Assembly (NCBI GenBank): GCA_030737875.1
Contig: CM060910.1
Location: 248,280,427-248,344,426 of the forward strand
DNA from: Allium sativum
Lineage: Eukaryota > Streptophyta > Magnoliopsida > Asparagales > Amaryllidaceae
DNA length: 64,000 nucleotides
Direction: 5' to 3'
Under the pieces are notes generated by a model, which was not told the origin of the DNA, did not search any database, and saw only the letters and a list, made by a program, of their open reading frames with translations. A program made the position numbers and the translations under genes. Shown here in pieces: positions 52,901 through 64,000 of this stretch (position 1 is the first letter of the stretch; the number at the start of each line of letters is the position of its first letter).

Positions 52901-55900
52901 ATTTCTAATCTTTCAAGATAAAGACAATTATAGTTGCGTATAAAAAATAATTTGGCAGTTTTTTTATATACTTCTAGAAGATTAACCGTAATTCAGTCTT
53001 AGTTTTGGAAATAGGAAGCTAAGCCAATATATATCATAAGAAAAAAAAAACAATTTGCAAACTTTCAATCACGTTCAAAAACTAAAACACAGTCTGTTCC
53101 GCCTCAAGACCCTAGCTTTCATTCCTCGATGTACTCGCACCCTGAGGTATTTAACGCTGCTGCAATGCAAAAGTTGGATGGCTATCAAGTATAACAGTCG
53201 GTTGGTGATCAAGTGAAGGTGTGTAGTCAGCACAAAGTAACATGAATGCAGCGGAGCAAGATTCAAAAGCACAAAGACACAAATTTAAATTTCAAAATAA
53301 GGCACAAGAGCATAATGTCAAGTGGTGAGCACTACAAAAGAAAAATAAAATAAAGATCCACTGATACAGTAAAAAGGATTAAGATGAGATAGCGAGAAGG
53401 CTCTGATCTATTAACTTGCATCAGTTAGCCTATGGTAAAAGAAGTAATTGTTGGCGTACATAAGCATAAGGCACTAGTTCAGCTTATTTTATTACGGAAC
53501 CATGAATAAAACTCAGCAGTTAATTGGAAACATACGAAAGCTATGATAATGTTCAGAAAGCAGTTTTAGACTGGAAACAACCTTTCAGTAGTTCATTGAG
53601 ATGTATCACTAGACGAACACATGCTTAAGAATCTCCTTTTGAGTTCAAACCAAACATATCAACAGATGTATATGAAATAATGAGCAAAACGATTTCAACA
53701 GTAGTTCATATTGCTTTTACAGTAAACACAGTAAAACAATTTAAACGACTTACGTATTTTTGTCCTCGTTTTGTATCAAGTCAGATTTGAAAATGGATCC
53801 AAACACTTCAAAAACATATACTCCGATATATAACATATGATAATCTAATTTATAAACCACTGATCTATGGATGGAAAATGGCACAAATTAATCCTAAATG
53901 ATGTAGATCTGAATTTAATATTAACTCATAAAATCCCTCCCTTTGAAATGCTAATGTCTTTCAAATGCAGTTTTATTTAATTTAGTTTTTTGCACATTAC
54001 TAGTATATAATACAATTTCTCATACCTTGAATTCCAAACTTGTTTTCAACTTGATAAATTTCTTCCACTCATTCATACATCTAATGTTAGCTGGTTTTAA
54101 CTGAAGTCTTTCCTCCATGTTCTTTGCTTGTAACACCTGCCGAACTAATCTACATTTTGATGCTCGCCAAATACCACCCATTTGTTGAAAAACTAGTGTT
54201 TTGTGCCAATTTGAATCCAATCTAAACCTTGCCTGCGACAATAATACAAGTTGTTATAGTTTGCGTAAAAATTACTCTTGGTACATGCTTTCCTGCACTT
54301 GTCTCGCTAAAAGGCATTGAATGCATCATGTGCGGATCCAATTGTTGTATCACTAGAAAAATCATGAACAATATCTTACAAATTAGTTTAAATACTTTGG
54401 TAGTACTGTAAACTTAGCTGTGCTATTTATTAGAAATAAACAAATTAGTCTCCTTATAAGTCCTATCTACTAGATCAAATCTAATTAGCTGCAATGATTT
54501 ACATTGTGCTTCAAACCTAAACGAAACCGAGTTTTCTTCATACAGATGTATTTTAGTTTCCTAAACAAATTAGTTTTAACCTAATTTTCAGAAGGGAAAA
54601 AGCTGCTTCAATAACTAAAACATAATACATGGTTTACTGTCATAATGCACTAGGCTCCACTATGCATTGTCTAAAATTTATTTATAAATAAAGACAGTAA
54701 AGTATAATCGAAATTGAACGATAAAAGTGCACTGTTGGTTAATGTGGATAATAAGTTGGATGATAAAGTCGTTAATTCGGATAGATCAACATCACGAGTA
54801 CAAGTATTCAGAGTGTCACCTGGATGCTTTCCCATAAAACATCTTTCAACTCGGAACTAACTTGCTTCCATCCACTTAGTGTAACCGGAACAATTTCTCG
54901 TACAAGTGGTCCTAAATAAGAGGATAATTTGACTGACCCCGGTTCTATTGGTTTGCATGTACTATTAAATTCAACTTCTATTAGCTCCGAAGAATTGAAA
55001 GGAAGTCTTCTAACTTTGGTTGGCCCTCTAGGCTTTCTTCTTGGTTTTCCTTCCGCCTGAACAACGTTGGCAACTGTTTGTGGGTTGTTTTGTGTGTCGG
55101 CATTGTTTTCTAATAAGGTTTGAACTTCATTAGTATTGTTTTGTGTTTCGGCATTGTTTTCTAATAAGGTTTGAACTTGATTAATTTCTGATGCATGTGG
55201 ATTGCCATGTATTTCATCATTCTTTTCAGGTTCAACATCAGCCTCGTCTTCAGCAAGATTGTCTTCAACAAGATTGCCTTCAGACAGCTCTTCTACTCTA
55301 TATTTCTTCCTCTGTTCGTCTAGTTCGTTTTGCATGTGCTTTTTCCTTTTCATGGCTTTATTCTTCTTTGATATTTTCTGTTAATAAAAATTAAAAGGAC
55401 AACTGTCATGAACGAGGCTATTAATACATAAATTCTAATGAAATACACTAAGTGGAAACAGAGCACAAGGAGATAAAAATAAAAATAAAAACAATATGCG
55501 CAAGATAAGATACGGAGTGGTACACCTTTACAATTTTATCACTATTGCAAACTAAACAGCATTACTAATTAGTAACGATAGCTGTTAATCATAAATACTT
55601 AGCTATTATCTAAACCAATATACATTTATTTTACCAAAACAACTCCTGCGCAAAACAACATTACTAAGTGAAAACCATTGCGAAGGAGGTGGCTCACTGC
55701 ATTTTTATAGGAAAATAAATAACGAAGAGAAAGAGAAAATGAGGAAGCTCGGAAGAGAAAAGTTAATGTAGCTTGGTATATCTACAAATTTTGTTGTCCT
55801 ATATGAAATCGGATGGACTTGAACGGACGTATTCCGGTCTAGACACGAACAGACATCGGACATTCATACAAAATTTATTGTTCTAATATACTCCGTCTTA

Positions 55901-57430
55901 ATCTAAGAGTGTTTGCAAAACAGTTTAAATCGTTAATTTCTTTTACGATACTATACTTGCTAAAGAGATTAACCTCAAAGAAATACCATAAATATCTTTG
56001 AAGTTTCTAATACTCAACTTGTAAAACTCATGGCATATATACTTAACTTTTAAACGTAATAGAGTCCGTTTTAACCTATGAGCATATACAAAGCAATTCA
56101 TGTGTAAGTTCCTTTTAGACCACTCTAACTTGTAAACTTGTGCTTAGTGCTTCTTTTTAAAAAATGATTTTCAGACTTATTTCCCTCGTTAAATTCATCA
56201 TGTTCGCTAAACTAATTAAACAAATGTCCATGCACAAATATGCTGCTTCAAAATACATGTGAACATAGAATTAAAAGCCAACAAAAACAAGCCATAATAA
56301 CAAGACTATTAGCGAATCATTGGTTTTAAATGTCATCTTGTTGAAATAAGATAAGATGTCAAATATCTAGACAACTCAATTTTTTTTGGATTATTTGTAG
56401 AATCAAAATTTGCTTGTAAAATCCTCCATTTAATACTTGTGTGAAACAAAAACTTTAAAAACTGGTTACAGAATTAAAGTGCCGAGTCGTTGCCCTTATA
56501 GTCCAACCATCAACAACTTTGTCAACTATATAAAGTTATTTACCACATATTGACATTGATTAACTTTATATATTAAGTTCTTTATAAAGTACTATGTGTA
56601 CATGTGTAACAGGACGAAGCATTTTTGCCAGTTGGCATCTTAAATGGGGACCGTGCATGAACCTGAGAAAATGAAGGGAGACCTCAATTTGGTTAATGTT
56701 GGCCCAATGAAGAAGACACATGGTATAGATTCCAGAAACAACTACATGGACAATAGGCATAGCAACACTATCAAACAAGGCACATCATATGCATAAGTAG
56801 ATAACGAGAAGCTAATATGTAAATGATACTTAGTTGCCCGTGTTTTGCGAGGAAAAGCAGTGAATCTTATATCTATTCCTGATTTCTACCAATTAGGTCC
56901 GTGAGTTATGTTCATTATTAAAAAAATAGCGCGAACAAACTCGAACTCAACATACACCAACCGACTTCACTAGGAAGATCACATGAAGTAAAAATTGAAT
57001 AAGACTCATCAAATGGAAGTATTATTCTGCCAACTAAATAGTTAAGTATTTATGATAATATATACTTCATTTTAGTTCCTCTATATATAATTTAAGTATT
57101 TCCTTTCAGTTCAGTTCAGCCCATTAACAAGCAAGAAAGATGTTGTTGTGATCGCATGCAAGATTGCTTTGGCCTATAATCATTTAGCTTTACAGACATA
57201 CGTACAGTTATTTCCCTAGCAATGACTGATTAACGAACATTGATTTTTTTTTTTTTAGCAAATCATCTAATAGCATTGAAAAAAATGAATGAGCCTACCA
57301 ATTTAGAAAGGGTAATCTCATCGTCTGCTCGATTGTCTCCAAGCTGCTTACTTGTTGCTCTTTTCTTTTTATGCTCATCGAATTCTTTTTGCATGTGTTT
57401 AGTTCTCACATTCCCACAGTTGCTCGTTTT
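48922..57430 (-). CDS. tnpA-like gene of CACTA-2: Transposase_24 region plus three tandem Transposase_23/DUF8039-type domains
   Basis: Predicted exons: 57430-57299, 55377-54820, 54232-54026, 51889-51800, 51712-51611, 51418-51185, 50075-50040, 49955-49662, 49582-49265 and 49188-48922 (stop TGA). All introns are GT-AG. Every exon is a multiple of three in phase 0, giving about 745 aa with no stop. Order: acidic, repeat-bearing leader (QTLLENNAETQNN twice); GPTKVRRLPFNS and LSSYLGPLVRE and WKQVSSELKDVLW, then QMGGIWRASKCRLVRQ and SRKGMARLAEDL and NGEPVNMIAADAI (Transposase_24 type); REDALSQVLGQ and GRVRG-like RLRAMGRGVSLSRA; a coiled coil; then three repeats with C, VVA-GR, PLG-A-VWI, lWRPt and AWP. 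Such proteins bind element ends. The true start (further 5' exons) and splicing are inferred. Confidence 0.7.
57299..57430 (-). repeat. Exon paralogous to the start of exon 55377-54820
   Basis: 57430-57299 reads KTSNCGNVRTKHMQKEFDEH followed by KKKRATSKQL. The exon at 55377 reads KISKKNKAMKRKKHMQNELD followed by EQRKKYRVEEL. Both start directly after a CAG acceptor in phase 0. This looks like a duplicated exon, whether used together or as alternatives. Confidence 0.65.
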
Positions 57431-58627
57431 CTGTACCACAAACAACGAACTAATTAAACAATAACAAACCAATAATTACAAAACTAATTATGAAACTATA
57501 TTCAAATATGATAGGTTTGCATGATAATGTGTCAAAACAAGACACTACACTTGTCCGAGCTTAAAGGAAACTCATGAAAAACACTCTTAGCTCTCTGCTC
57601 TCATAAGGCATGCATCAAGAGAACTTGTCATTTTCAAAATCAGTAAATTTCAAGTAGGAGCAATCCTATCTCATCCATAATAATATTACATACTGGAAAA
57701 CTACATGAAAATAAAATTAATTTTGTTAAGAGTTAACTTTCAGGTGTAACATATTTTCTCAGGGAATAGTTCAAAAACCGAACTGGAAAAATCAAATACA
57801 AATGAGCTTGAGCTTAGTTCCAAAAAAACAGAGAACTAAGCTCAAGCTCAGTTTGGATTAGCTCGCTTGGTTTCATCAATAGGCTTGAGCTCGGTTTCTG
57901 AACCGAGAACTGGGCTTAAGCTCAATTTAAATTAAGCTAGTTCAGTATCACAACTAGGCTCAATTTAAACTAAGCAAGCTCAGTTTTGCAACTGGCTTAT
58001 CTCAGTTTTGCAACATGGCTTAGTTTAGTTTTGCAACTATGGTACATCGGAAATGCACTCAGATTGACTTCCAACATTTCCATGATAAATACATAGGGAA
58101 AATTGAATTGCAATGTCATAAAACCAGGTGATGACTTGATAAGATATACAAAATTCTTACAGTAGCATTTCAAGTTAACAAAAAATAGTTAGGGTAATCT
58201 ATTTTAGTTTGAACTAAACAACACACAAACAAATGACATATTATAATAATAAACCTCACAGTAGCATTTTTATATCTATGGTTTAGTTCAGTAATCAGTA
58301 GAGGTTATTCCAAGTAAACATAAATGCAACGATCTCTTAGCTTTTGGTGCTATAAGTTAATGAAAAGGGATGGACTGAGCTTAATTACTTGGGCTTCCTT
58401 ATTACATGATAACACTCTAAGGGTTTTTGTAATTTTACTTAAGTAGCCTATATAGCCAATGAAGCTTTTATATGAGTAATGAAATATTTTGTGTACTTTT
58501 TAACTTTGTCTTTAAAAACTGCACAAATCCGTTTATTTGTTAATATTACGCCCTAAATTTGTACAATTATCGTATACTAGCAAATAAATAGGAGTTACAA
58601 ACCTCGCAAGCAAATAAGTACGGAAAT

Positions 58628-61600
58628 CTACTCAAATATGCCTTCACAATCTTCTCTAACATAGCTAAAATTCTCAACCGAATCAATATCCATGTCGGTT
58701 TCTTCACAATCTTCCCTAACAAAGCTGACTTCCATAATAGGATCATCCGTCTCTAACTCATGATAGCCTCTTGGTGGTGCTTTCATTACAACATACCAAT
58801 TAGAATGGTCATTCTCTCTAGAATAAAAAACTTGTTTTGCTTGAGATGCAAGAATAAATGGATCTTTTACAAATGAAGCTTGATTTTGTTGTAAATTGAC
58901 AAGAGTGAATCTATCTTCAACCTTCACTCCATTTCCTATATTTGCCCAGTAACACTTGAACACGGGAATATAAAAAACATGATAGCCTAACAAAATTATG
59001 TCTGTCAACACCCCATAATAAGTGATCACATCAACTCTTTGAGAAATATCTTTTGCACTTGCCCTACACATGGTAGTCTCATCGTAAGTGACTCCGTAGT
59101 TTTGGGTTTCTCTTTCAACGTCTTTTGTATGAAAACGATGTCTGGTAATTACAAAAACTTTATAGGACAATGCATCAACACTTGGGCCAAAAGCAATCCA
59201 TCTTATTATTTCATCGTTTGCTGATTGAAAGGTACCTACAATCAAATCGTTTTACATAAATTTTGAAGTAAAAAAGAAATTATTTTGTCCATGGAAGGAT
59301 AATTAAAATTAAACTAACCTTCTTTTTAATCCAATCTGAGAAATTATCAGTATGTTTTTTCCATAACAATGTCGCATTTTTTTCCAAACGCTTATCATTA
59401 TTTTGTAACTCCTCCAAATGCATACTAGTGTTTAAATAATTTTACCCAAGTTATATTCAACATCAAATATTTATTAAAAATGTATAAACAAAATATAACT
59501 TACTCTAAGTATGGTTCCACCGCAGCTGTATTCATTAGCACGGCCAAATGAGCAATATCTTTTTCACTTGATGACAATGTAATTTTCTTCGATTTTAAAA
59601 TTAGACGTCCTTCAATTATCGCATTGTTTTCATAATCTTCATTTCGGACTTCTTTCCCCTCCATTTGTACTTTCTTTTGTAGAAATTCACTAAAGAATCT
59701 CATTGATTCTTCTACAAGATAAGATTCTGCAATACACCCTTCAGGTCGTGCATAATTCCTTATATAATCTTTAATCGTTTTCGTATACCTTTCAAAAGGG
59801 TACATCCAACAAAAATAAACCGGACCACCTAATTGTGCTTCTCTTCCAAGATGAATTGTCAAATGTACCATTATATCAAAAAAGGAAGGTGGAAAATATC
59901 TTCGAGTCCACACAAAATTTCAATAATCTCATCATTAAGTCGCCTCAATGTCTCTTTTTCAAGAACACGTTGACAAATTTGATTGAAAAACGAACATAAA
60001 CGAATTATTAGTATTCTAACTTTTTTTGGTAACACATCTCTAACCGCAACAGGTAACAATTATTGCATTACGACATGATTATCATGCGACTTCAACCCAC
60101 TAACGTTGTACCCTTCTAATGACACAAATCTTTTGAAATTTGAGCAATAAACATCGGGACCTTTAAAATCATGTAACCTTTTACAAAATGTTTTTTTCCC
60201 GGACAATGACAAAGTATATGGAGCCGGTGGTAAGTATATTCTGTTCCCACGAGGTTGTGCATAAAGACTTTGTCGAATCCCCCATTCCTCCAAATCCTTC
60301 CTTGAATTAATTCCATCTTTCGATTTACTGTCATGCAACATCGTGCTTAGTAGGCTTTCAGCGACATTTTTCTCAACATGCATCACATCTAAATTATGTC
60401 GCAAAGGAAGTTCCTACAAACATCAATAATACAACAATTTATTAATTTTTATATTATTAGGTCTACTAGACAAAATAAAAATTTTAATACTAACCTTCAA
60501 ATATGGCAAATCAAAAAAGATTGATCTTTTTTTTCATCTTAATAGGTCTTTTTTCCCATCATCTTCGTCTTCTTTACTGTGAGTACTCTTCCCCTTCCTC
60601 TTTTTACTTTTTAACTTCTTACTCAACTCTGTCTTTAGCTTCTTCTTACTCATCTTCCTTTTTGTTGCTTCATTCTTACCTTTTCCAAAAACATTTGGAA
60701 AACCATCCAAAATAGCAGAAATGTTTCGTCCCGTTAGAATTCTAGGTCTATCACCATCCTCTACAGTGTTATCAAACCAAGTTTTTTCCCCCTCCATGGA
60801 TGTGAAGGGTCTAGAAACCTTCTATGTCCCATATAAACACTTTTCCGACAATGCTTCAACCATCGATGATGAGTGTTAACACCGCATAATGGACAAGCTT
60901 TTTCGCCTTTTACAGAACATCCTGCAAGATTTCCATAGGCTGGAAAGTTGTTTATTGTCCATAGTAACATTGCTCTTAAGTTAAAAACTGATTTACTAAA
61001 TGCATCATATATATCAATTCCATTATTCCATAAATAATTTAAGTCTTCTACCAATGGCGCCAAGTACACATCAATATCATTTCCAGGTTGCTTTGGTCCA
61101 GGAATTATTAAATTTAGCATCATATTTTCTTTTTTCATACATAACATAGGCGAGAGATTATATGTCACAAGCATTACTGGCCAACAACTATATTTGGAGC
61201 TCATCGACGCAAATGGATTGACACCATCTGAAGCATGACCAAGTCTGAGATTGCGTGGATCGGATGAAAATGATTTTCACCTCTCGTCCACTGCATTCCA
61301 TGTTACAGAATCTACAGGATGTCGCATTTTCCCATCACTGCTTTTATTGTTGAAATGCCACCTTAGGTCTTCTGCCATCTGTTGAGATCTATACATTCTC
61401 CTAAATCTTGGAATAATTGGAAAATACCTCAACACTTTAGCTAGAACACCTCGTATAATCTCCTTGGTGTCCTCATTTATCTTCCATCTCGAAGAGTTAC
61501 ATTTCGGACAACTTTCTAAATCTTGAAACTCTTTTCTAAAAAGACAACAATCCTTCTTACAAGCATGAATCTTTTCAAACCCCATGTCAAATACTTTGAG

Positions 61601-62163
61601 AAACTTTTTTACCTCATACAAATTCTTCGAAAGTACATTATTCACCGGCAACAACAACTGTAGTACGTTCAAAAGCTTATCAAAACCAATATCGGATAAT
61701 CCAACCTCACATTTAAGATTATACAAAGCAGTGAGGGCGGATAATTTAGTTTGATCTACACAATTAGGATATAAGGGGGTTTCTGCATCCTCCAAATTCT
61801 TAAGTAAATCATCCTCACTTTTTTAACATCCTCATCTTCATTAACATCAGTAAAAAAAACCATGATTCAAAAAAATCTTCATCTTCAAAATGAATAGCTC
61901 TAAGTAGATCAAATGTATTGTCCAACTTCATGTCTACACCCACATTTAATTGTTCGCTATGATGATACCACTTAGTACTGCTCTTATACGTAGGATCCAT
62001 CCTCCTTATAATTAAATGCTCAACAATAATGTCATCATGTTGTCGACTAAGATTTCGGCATTCTAAACAAGGGCATAAAAGTTTCTCTACATTTCTTATA
62101 TTTCTCTTTGCAGCATCTACAAAGCTTCTTGCCCCTTGCGAGTACTCCTTGGAAGTTCTATGA
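58628..62163 (-). pseudogene. tnp2-type transposase of CACTA-2, broken by stops and frameshifts
   Basis: After an acceptor (CATCATAG) at 62163 the order is: Transpos_assoc domain (KLLCPCLECRNLSRQHDD, HLIIRRMDPTY, WYHHSEQLN); tnp2 core (GFEKIHACKKDCCLFRKEF, CPKCNSSRW, MAEDLRWHFNN, NLRLGHASDGVNPFASM, LIIPGPKQPGNDIDVYL, ACPLCGVNTH); RHNLDVMHVEKNVAESL after an intron (about 60496-60411); DUF4218 (FFDIMVHLTIHLGREAQ, GWMYPFER-like CWMYPFERYTK); an exon MHLEELQNNDKRLEKNATLL; and DUF4216 (IIRWIAFGPSVDAL, DVITYYGVLTD, DPFILASQAKQVFYS) to a stop at 58628. Lesions: TGA for Trp at 61277-61279 and 60534-60536, TAA at 60060-60062, and frameshifts near 61852-61859, 61819-61824, 60782-60792 and 59885-59905. 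It would cut and join element ends if intact. Confidence 0.88.
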
Positions 62164-63840
62164 TGAAAATAAAATCAACATAATAGTTGAGTTTTAACGT
62201 CAATTTTTTTTATTTTCTGAAATTAAATACATTTGAAAATATTGAATTATCTGTTTATCTGTGTAAATAACCCAATCTTTTTCCATCAACATACAATTAA
62301 GGATAGCACGGGTAGAAATAGTGCTCAAGCTCCAAAACTAAATAGAAAAAATATTGCCACAGCATAAAGTACATTAAATTTGTACTCACTCTGTTATGAA
62401 CGACAAATTTGTTAGTGAATATTGGCATATTTGAATGAACATTTACTGAACAAAACACACATTTCCAAAAATAAGGAGAAATGGTTGATTATTGTATAAT
62501 ATGTTAAAAATGCAATTGCCTACCACGGTAAAAGTGAATCAACCATTCCTAAATAACTTTTTTCAGGAATATAGTTTTGTCAGGAACATTGCCACATGTT
62601 ACATTGCAAGTAAAAGGATTTGGAGGCTTTATCTTTTTTTGTTTTTAAGTGCAAAATATATCCTGTTGGTGATAGAAACTTTTTTCATGAAAATATATCT
62701 ATCATTTTACCAAATTAACTACTGTCACCAAATTTTGAATGTTTATTGTTTATATGAATGTTCCTATTTTCCATGTTACAAAATTGGCGTGTAATAATAA
62801 TATTATGTACATGTTCTATTAATTAAAATCTAAACCTATACTTCATGCAATAGGCATCTTCTCTTTCTAGTTTTTATGAAATGAAAACACAGGTTGGTTG
62901 CTTAGTTTATCAGTATATCACTAAATCAATGCGATCACAAATATTAAAAAGAGCTTTTTGTGTGAACTGTTTCAGGCTCAGCTTTTAGGCAATCTACACT
63001 CCATGTAATTTCATTATATTAATGCATTAAAGAAGCATATATTTATATTCATACTATATCAACATATCATCAAATATACTGGAATCAAAAAAGGTACAGT
63101 GACATACATACGTAAAGAAAAGGCTAAGAGATTGATGACTACACCTTCTGCTATCCGCTGCTTAATCATCAAAAGTGCTATACATGAGAAGTAGACGCCA
63201 TCTTCTCCACTAAATATCAGCAAAACTAATTAATGTCAGCCAAAATATCCACTATGTTCAAAAAAGAACTACAAAACATTATCCTTAAAAGACTTTTGTG
63301 ATTGTCAACAAATGGTCTTGTTGTCATATCGTAAATAACATGCATGAGTATTTGAATAACCGCAGACAAAATAATGGGTGATGAGAATTGCACAGAGCCT
63401 GTAAATTAAAGTCATAAGTAGTGGAATACAACACCTAAGAAACCCAGTCCTTAGATTATGAAAAACCAAAATCGTAAAAAATAAGAATTAGTATGGGAAG
63501 TTTACAAGGGAATAAAAATTAATTTATCAAATAATCCATTTCTCTACTGCCACTTCTGTATCAGATAGGTACACTTACCAAGTGAATAAAAATTAATTTC
63601 AGTGCGGTTTTTGCTGTTTTTAGTGGTTTTATGCGATTTCGGTTTGTAATCGGTTTTCCTGTTCATCCGTACTTGTTAGTCTCTAGACCACTACTGTTCA
63701 CACTGTCAATTCATCCATTCATTTATAATAAACACCATGCTAATATTTTGGCATCCTACCATAACCCCTTTTAGATTTAAAATGTAATTATATTGGAACC
63801 TATCATGGCACCATACCGCATACCAAACTGGTTTTCCTTA
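62164..63840 (-). other. CACTA-2 upstream or intron sequence, no gene seen
   Basis: AT-rich DNA 5' of the transposase. No domain was found on either strand. It should contain the leader intron and first exon of the element's transcript, but I cannot place them. Confidence 0.5.
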
Positions 63841-63873
63841 GGCCATCGCTAGTCGATGTTGATAGTTTAATTA

Positions 63874-64000
63874 AGCTATTGCAGGTTGAGGATTTACCAG
63901 CTATAGTATGTTGATATCTTCCTAAGCCATTGAACGTTAATCCCCAAGTGGCTATTGCATGTCGATACTTCTCCTAGCTTTCATATGTTGACAAGTTCAC
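63874..64000 (+). repeat. Tandem repeat with a 25-26-bp unit at the window end
   Basis: Units start at 63874, 63899, 63925, 63950 and 63976. The consensus is near AGCTATTGNANGTTGATA followed by TTNNCCT. A related, less regular unit (GGCCATCGCTAGTCGATG) lies at 63841. The array runs off the right edge. It may be part of the CACTA-2 subterminal zone or an unrelated minisatellite. Confidence 0.75.

Larger units (their letters stand above)
46761..64000 (-). mobile_element. CACTA (En/Spm) transposon CACTA-2, right end outside the window
   Basis: It starts CACTACAACAGAAATAC at 46761, with a subterminal zone of repeated short motifs behind it (46905-47260). Both genes run leftward: tnp2-type transposase (62163-58628, broken) and tnpA-like gene (57430-48922, open throughout). 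No opposite terminus is visible before 64000. The element is inserted in copy C at TTATAATAGC, so taa is the expected 3-bp duplication. At over 17 kb it is large, but I see no further insertion inside it. Confidence 0.88.

Noticed and set aside
62492..62794. A 100-codon plus-strand open frame upstream of CACTA-2 tnp2
   Set aside because: Phe/Tyr/Ile/Leu-rich text from AT-rich DNA, no domain, and it lies opposite to the element's genes.

Overview
This is a plant nuclear window, most likely from a eudicot. The evidence is an intron-containing monosaccharide-transporter gene sitting in AT-rich DNA that is mostly nested transposable elements: CACTA (En/Spm), Ty1-copia, Ty3-gypsy, hAT and Harbinger relics. 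I cannot name the species from the sequence. I see no rRNA, tRNA, CRISPR or organellar genes.

Layout. (1) 1-21187: a degenerate CACTA element (CACTA-1) whose genes run leftward. Its right terminus is at 21187 and its left terminus lies outside the window. Two related, non-coding elements of about 6.1 kb (copies A, 5476-11583, and B, 13434-19545) are inserted in it. Each has TG...CA ends and a 5-bp target duplication. Copy A splits the tnp2 transposase gene inside a Gly-Cys codon pair. (2) 21188-25334: a Ty3-gypsy relic (protease and reverse transcriptase, then LTR-like DNA). CACTA-1 appears to have inserted into its pol gene. (3) 25520-26500: a decayed Harbinger ORF1-like gene. (4) 27193-31565: the one clear host gene, a five-exon STP-type hexose/H+ symporter of 515 aa. 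Its promoter has an ABRE/G-box and a TATA box. Intron 1 carries a hAT MITE and intron 3 a long (TA)n(AC)n microsatellite. Part of the intron 1 sequence recurs downstream at 31965-32515. (5) 33627-39385: a complete but mutated Ty1-copia element on the minus strand, with two LTRs, PBS and PPT. (6) 39386-43873: a region of old relics with an unusual array of repeated inverted motifs. (7) 43874-46204: a 5'-truncated copia relic with a 1.4-kb LTR. It is cut by a fragment of the 6.1-kb family (copy C, 46205-46760), which is itself cut by a second CACTA element. (8) 46761-64000: CACTA-2, again transcribed leftward, running off the right edge.

CACTA-2 is the most interesting element. Its tnp2 gene is dead (three in-frame stops and at least four frameshifts). 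Its second gene (tnpA-like, 57430-48922) can be read through ten exons with no stop. Every one of those exons is a multiple of three in phase 0, and the gene ends in three tandem copies of a Transposase_23/DUF8039-type domain, one per exon. Relative insertion order: gypsy, then CACTA-1, then copies A and B on one side; copia relic, then copy C, then CACTA-2 on the other.
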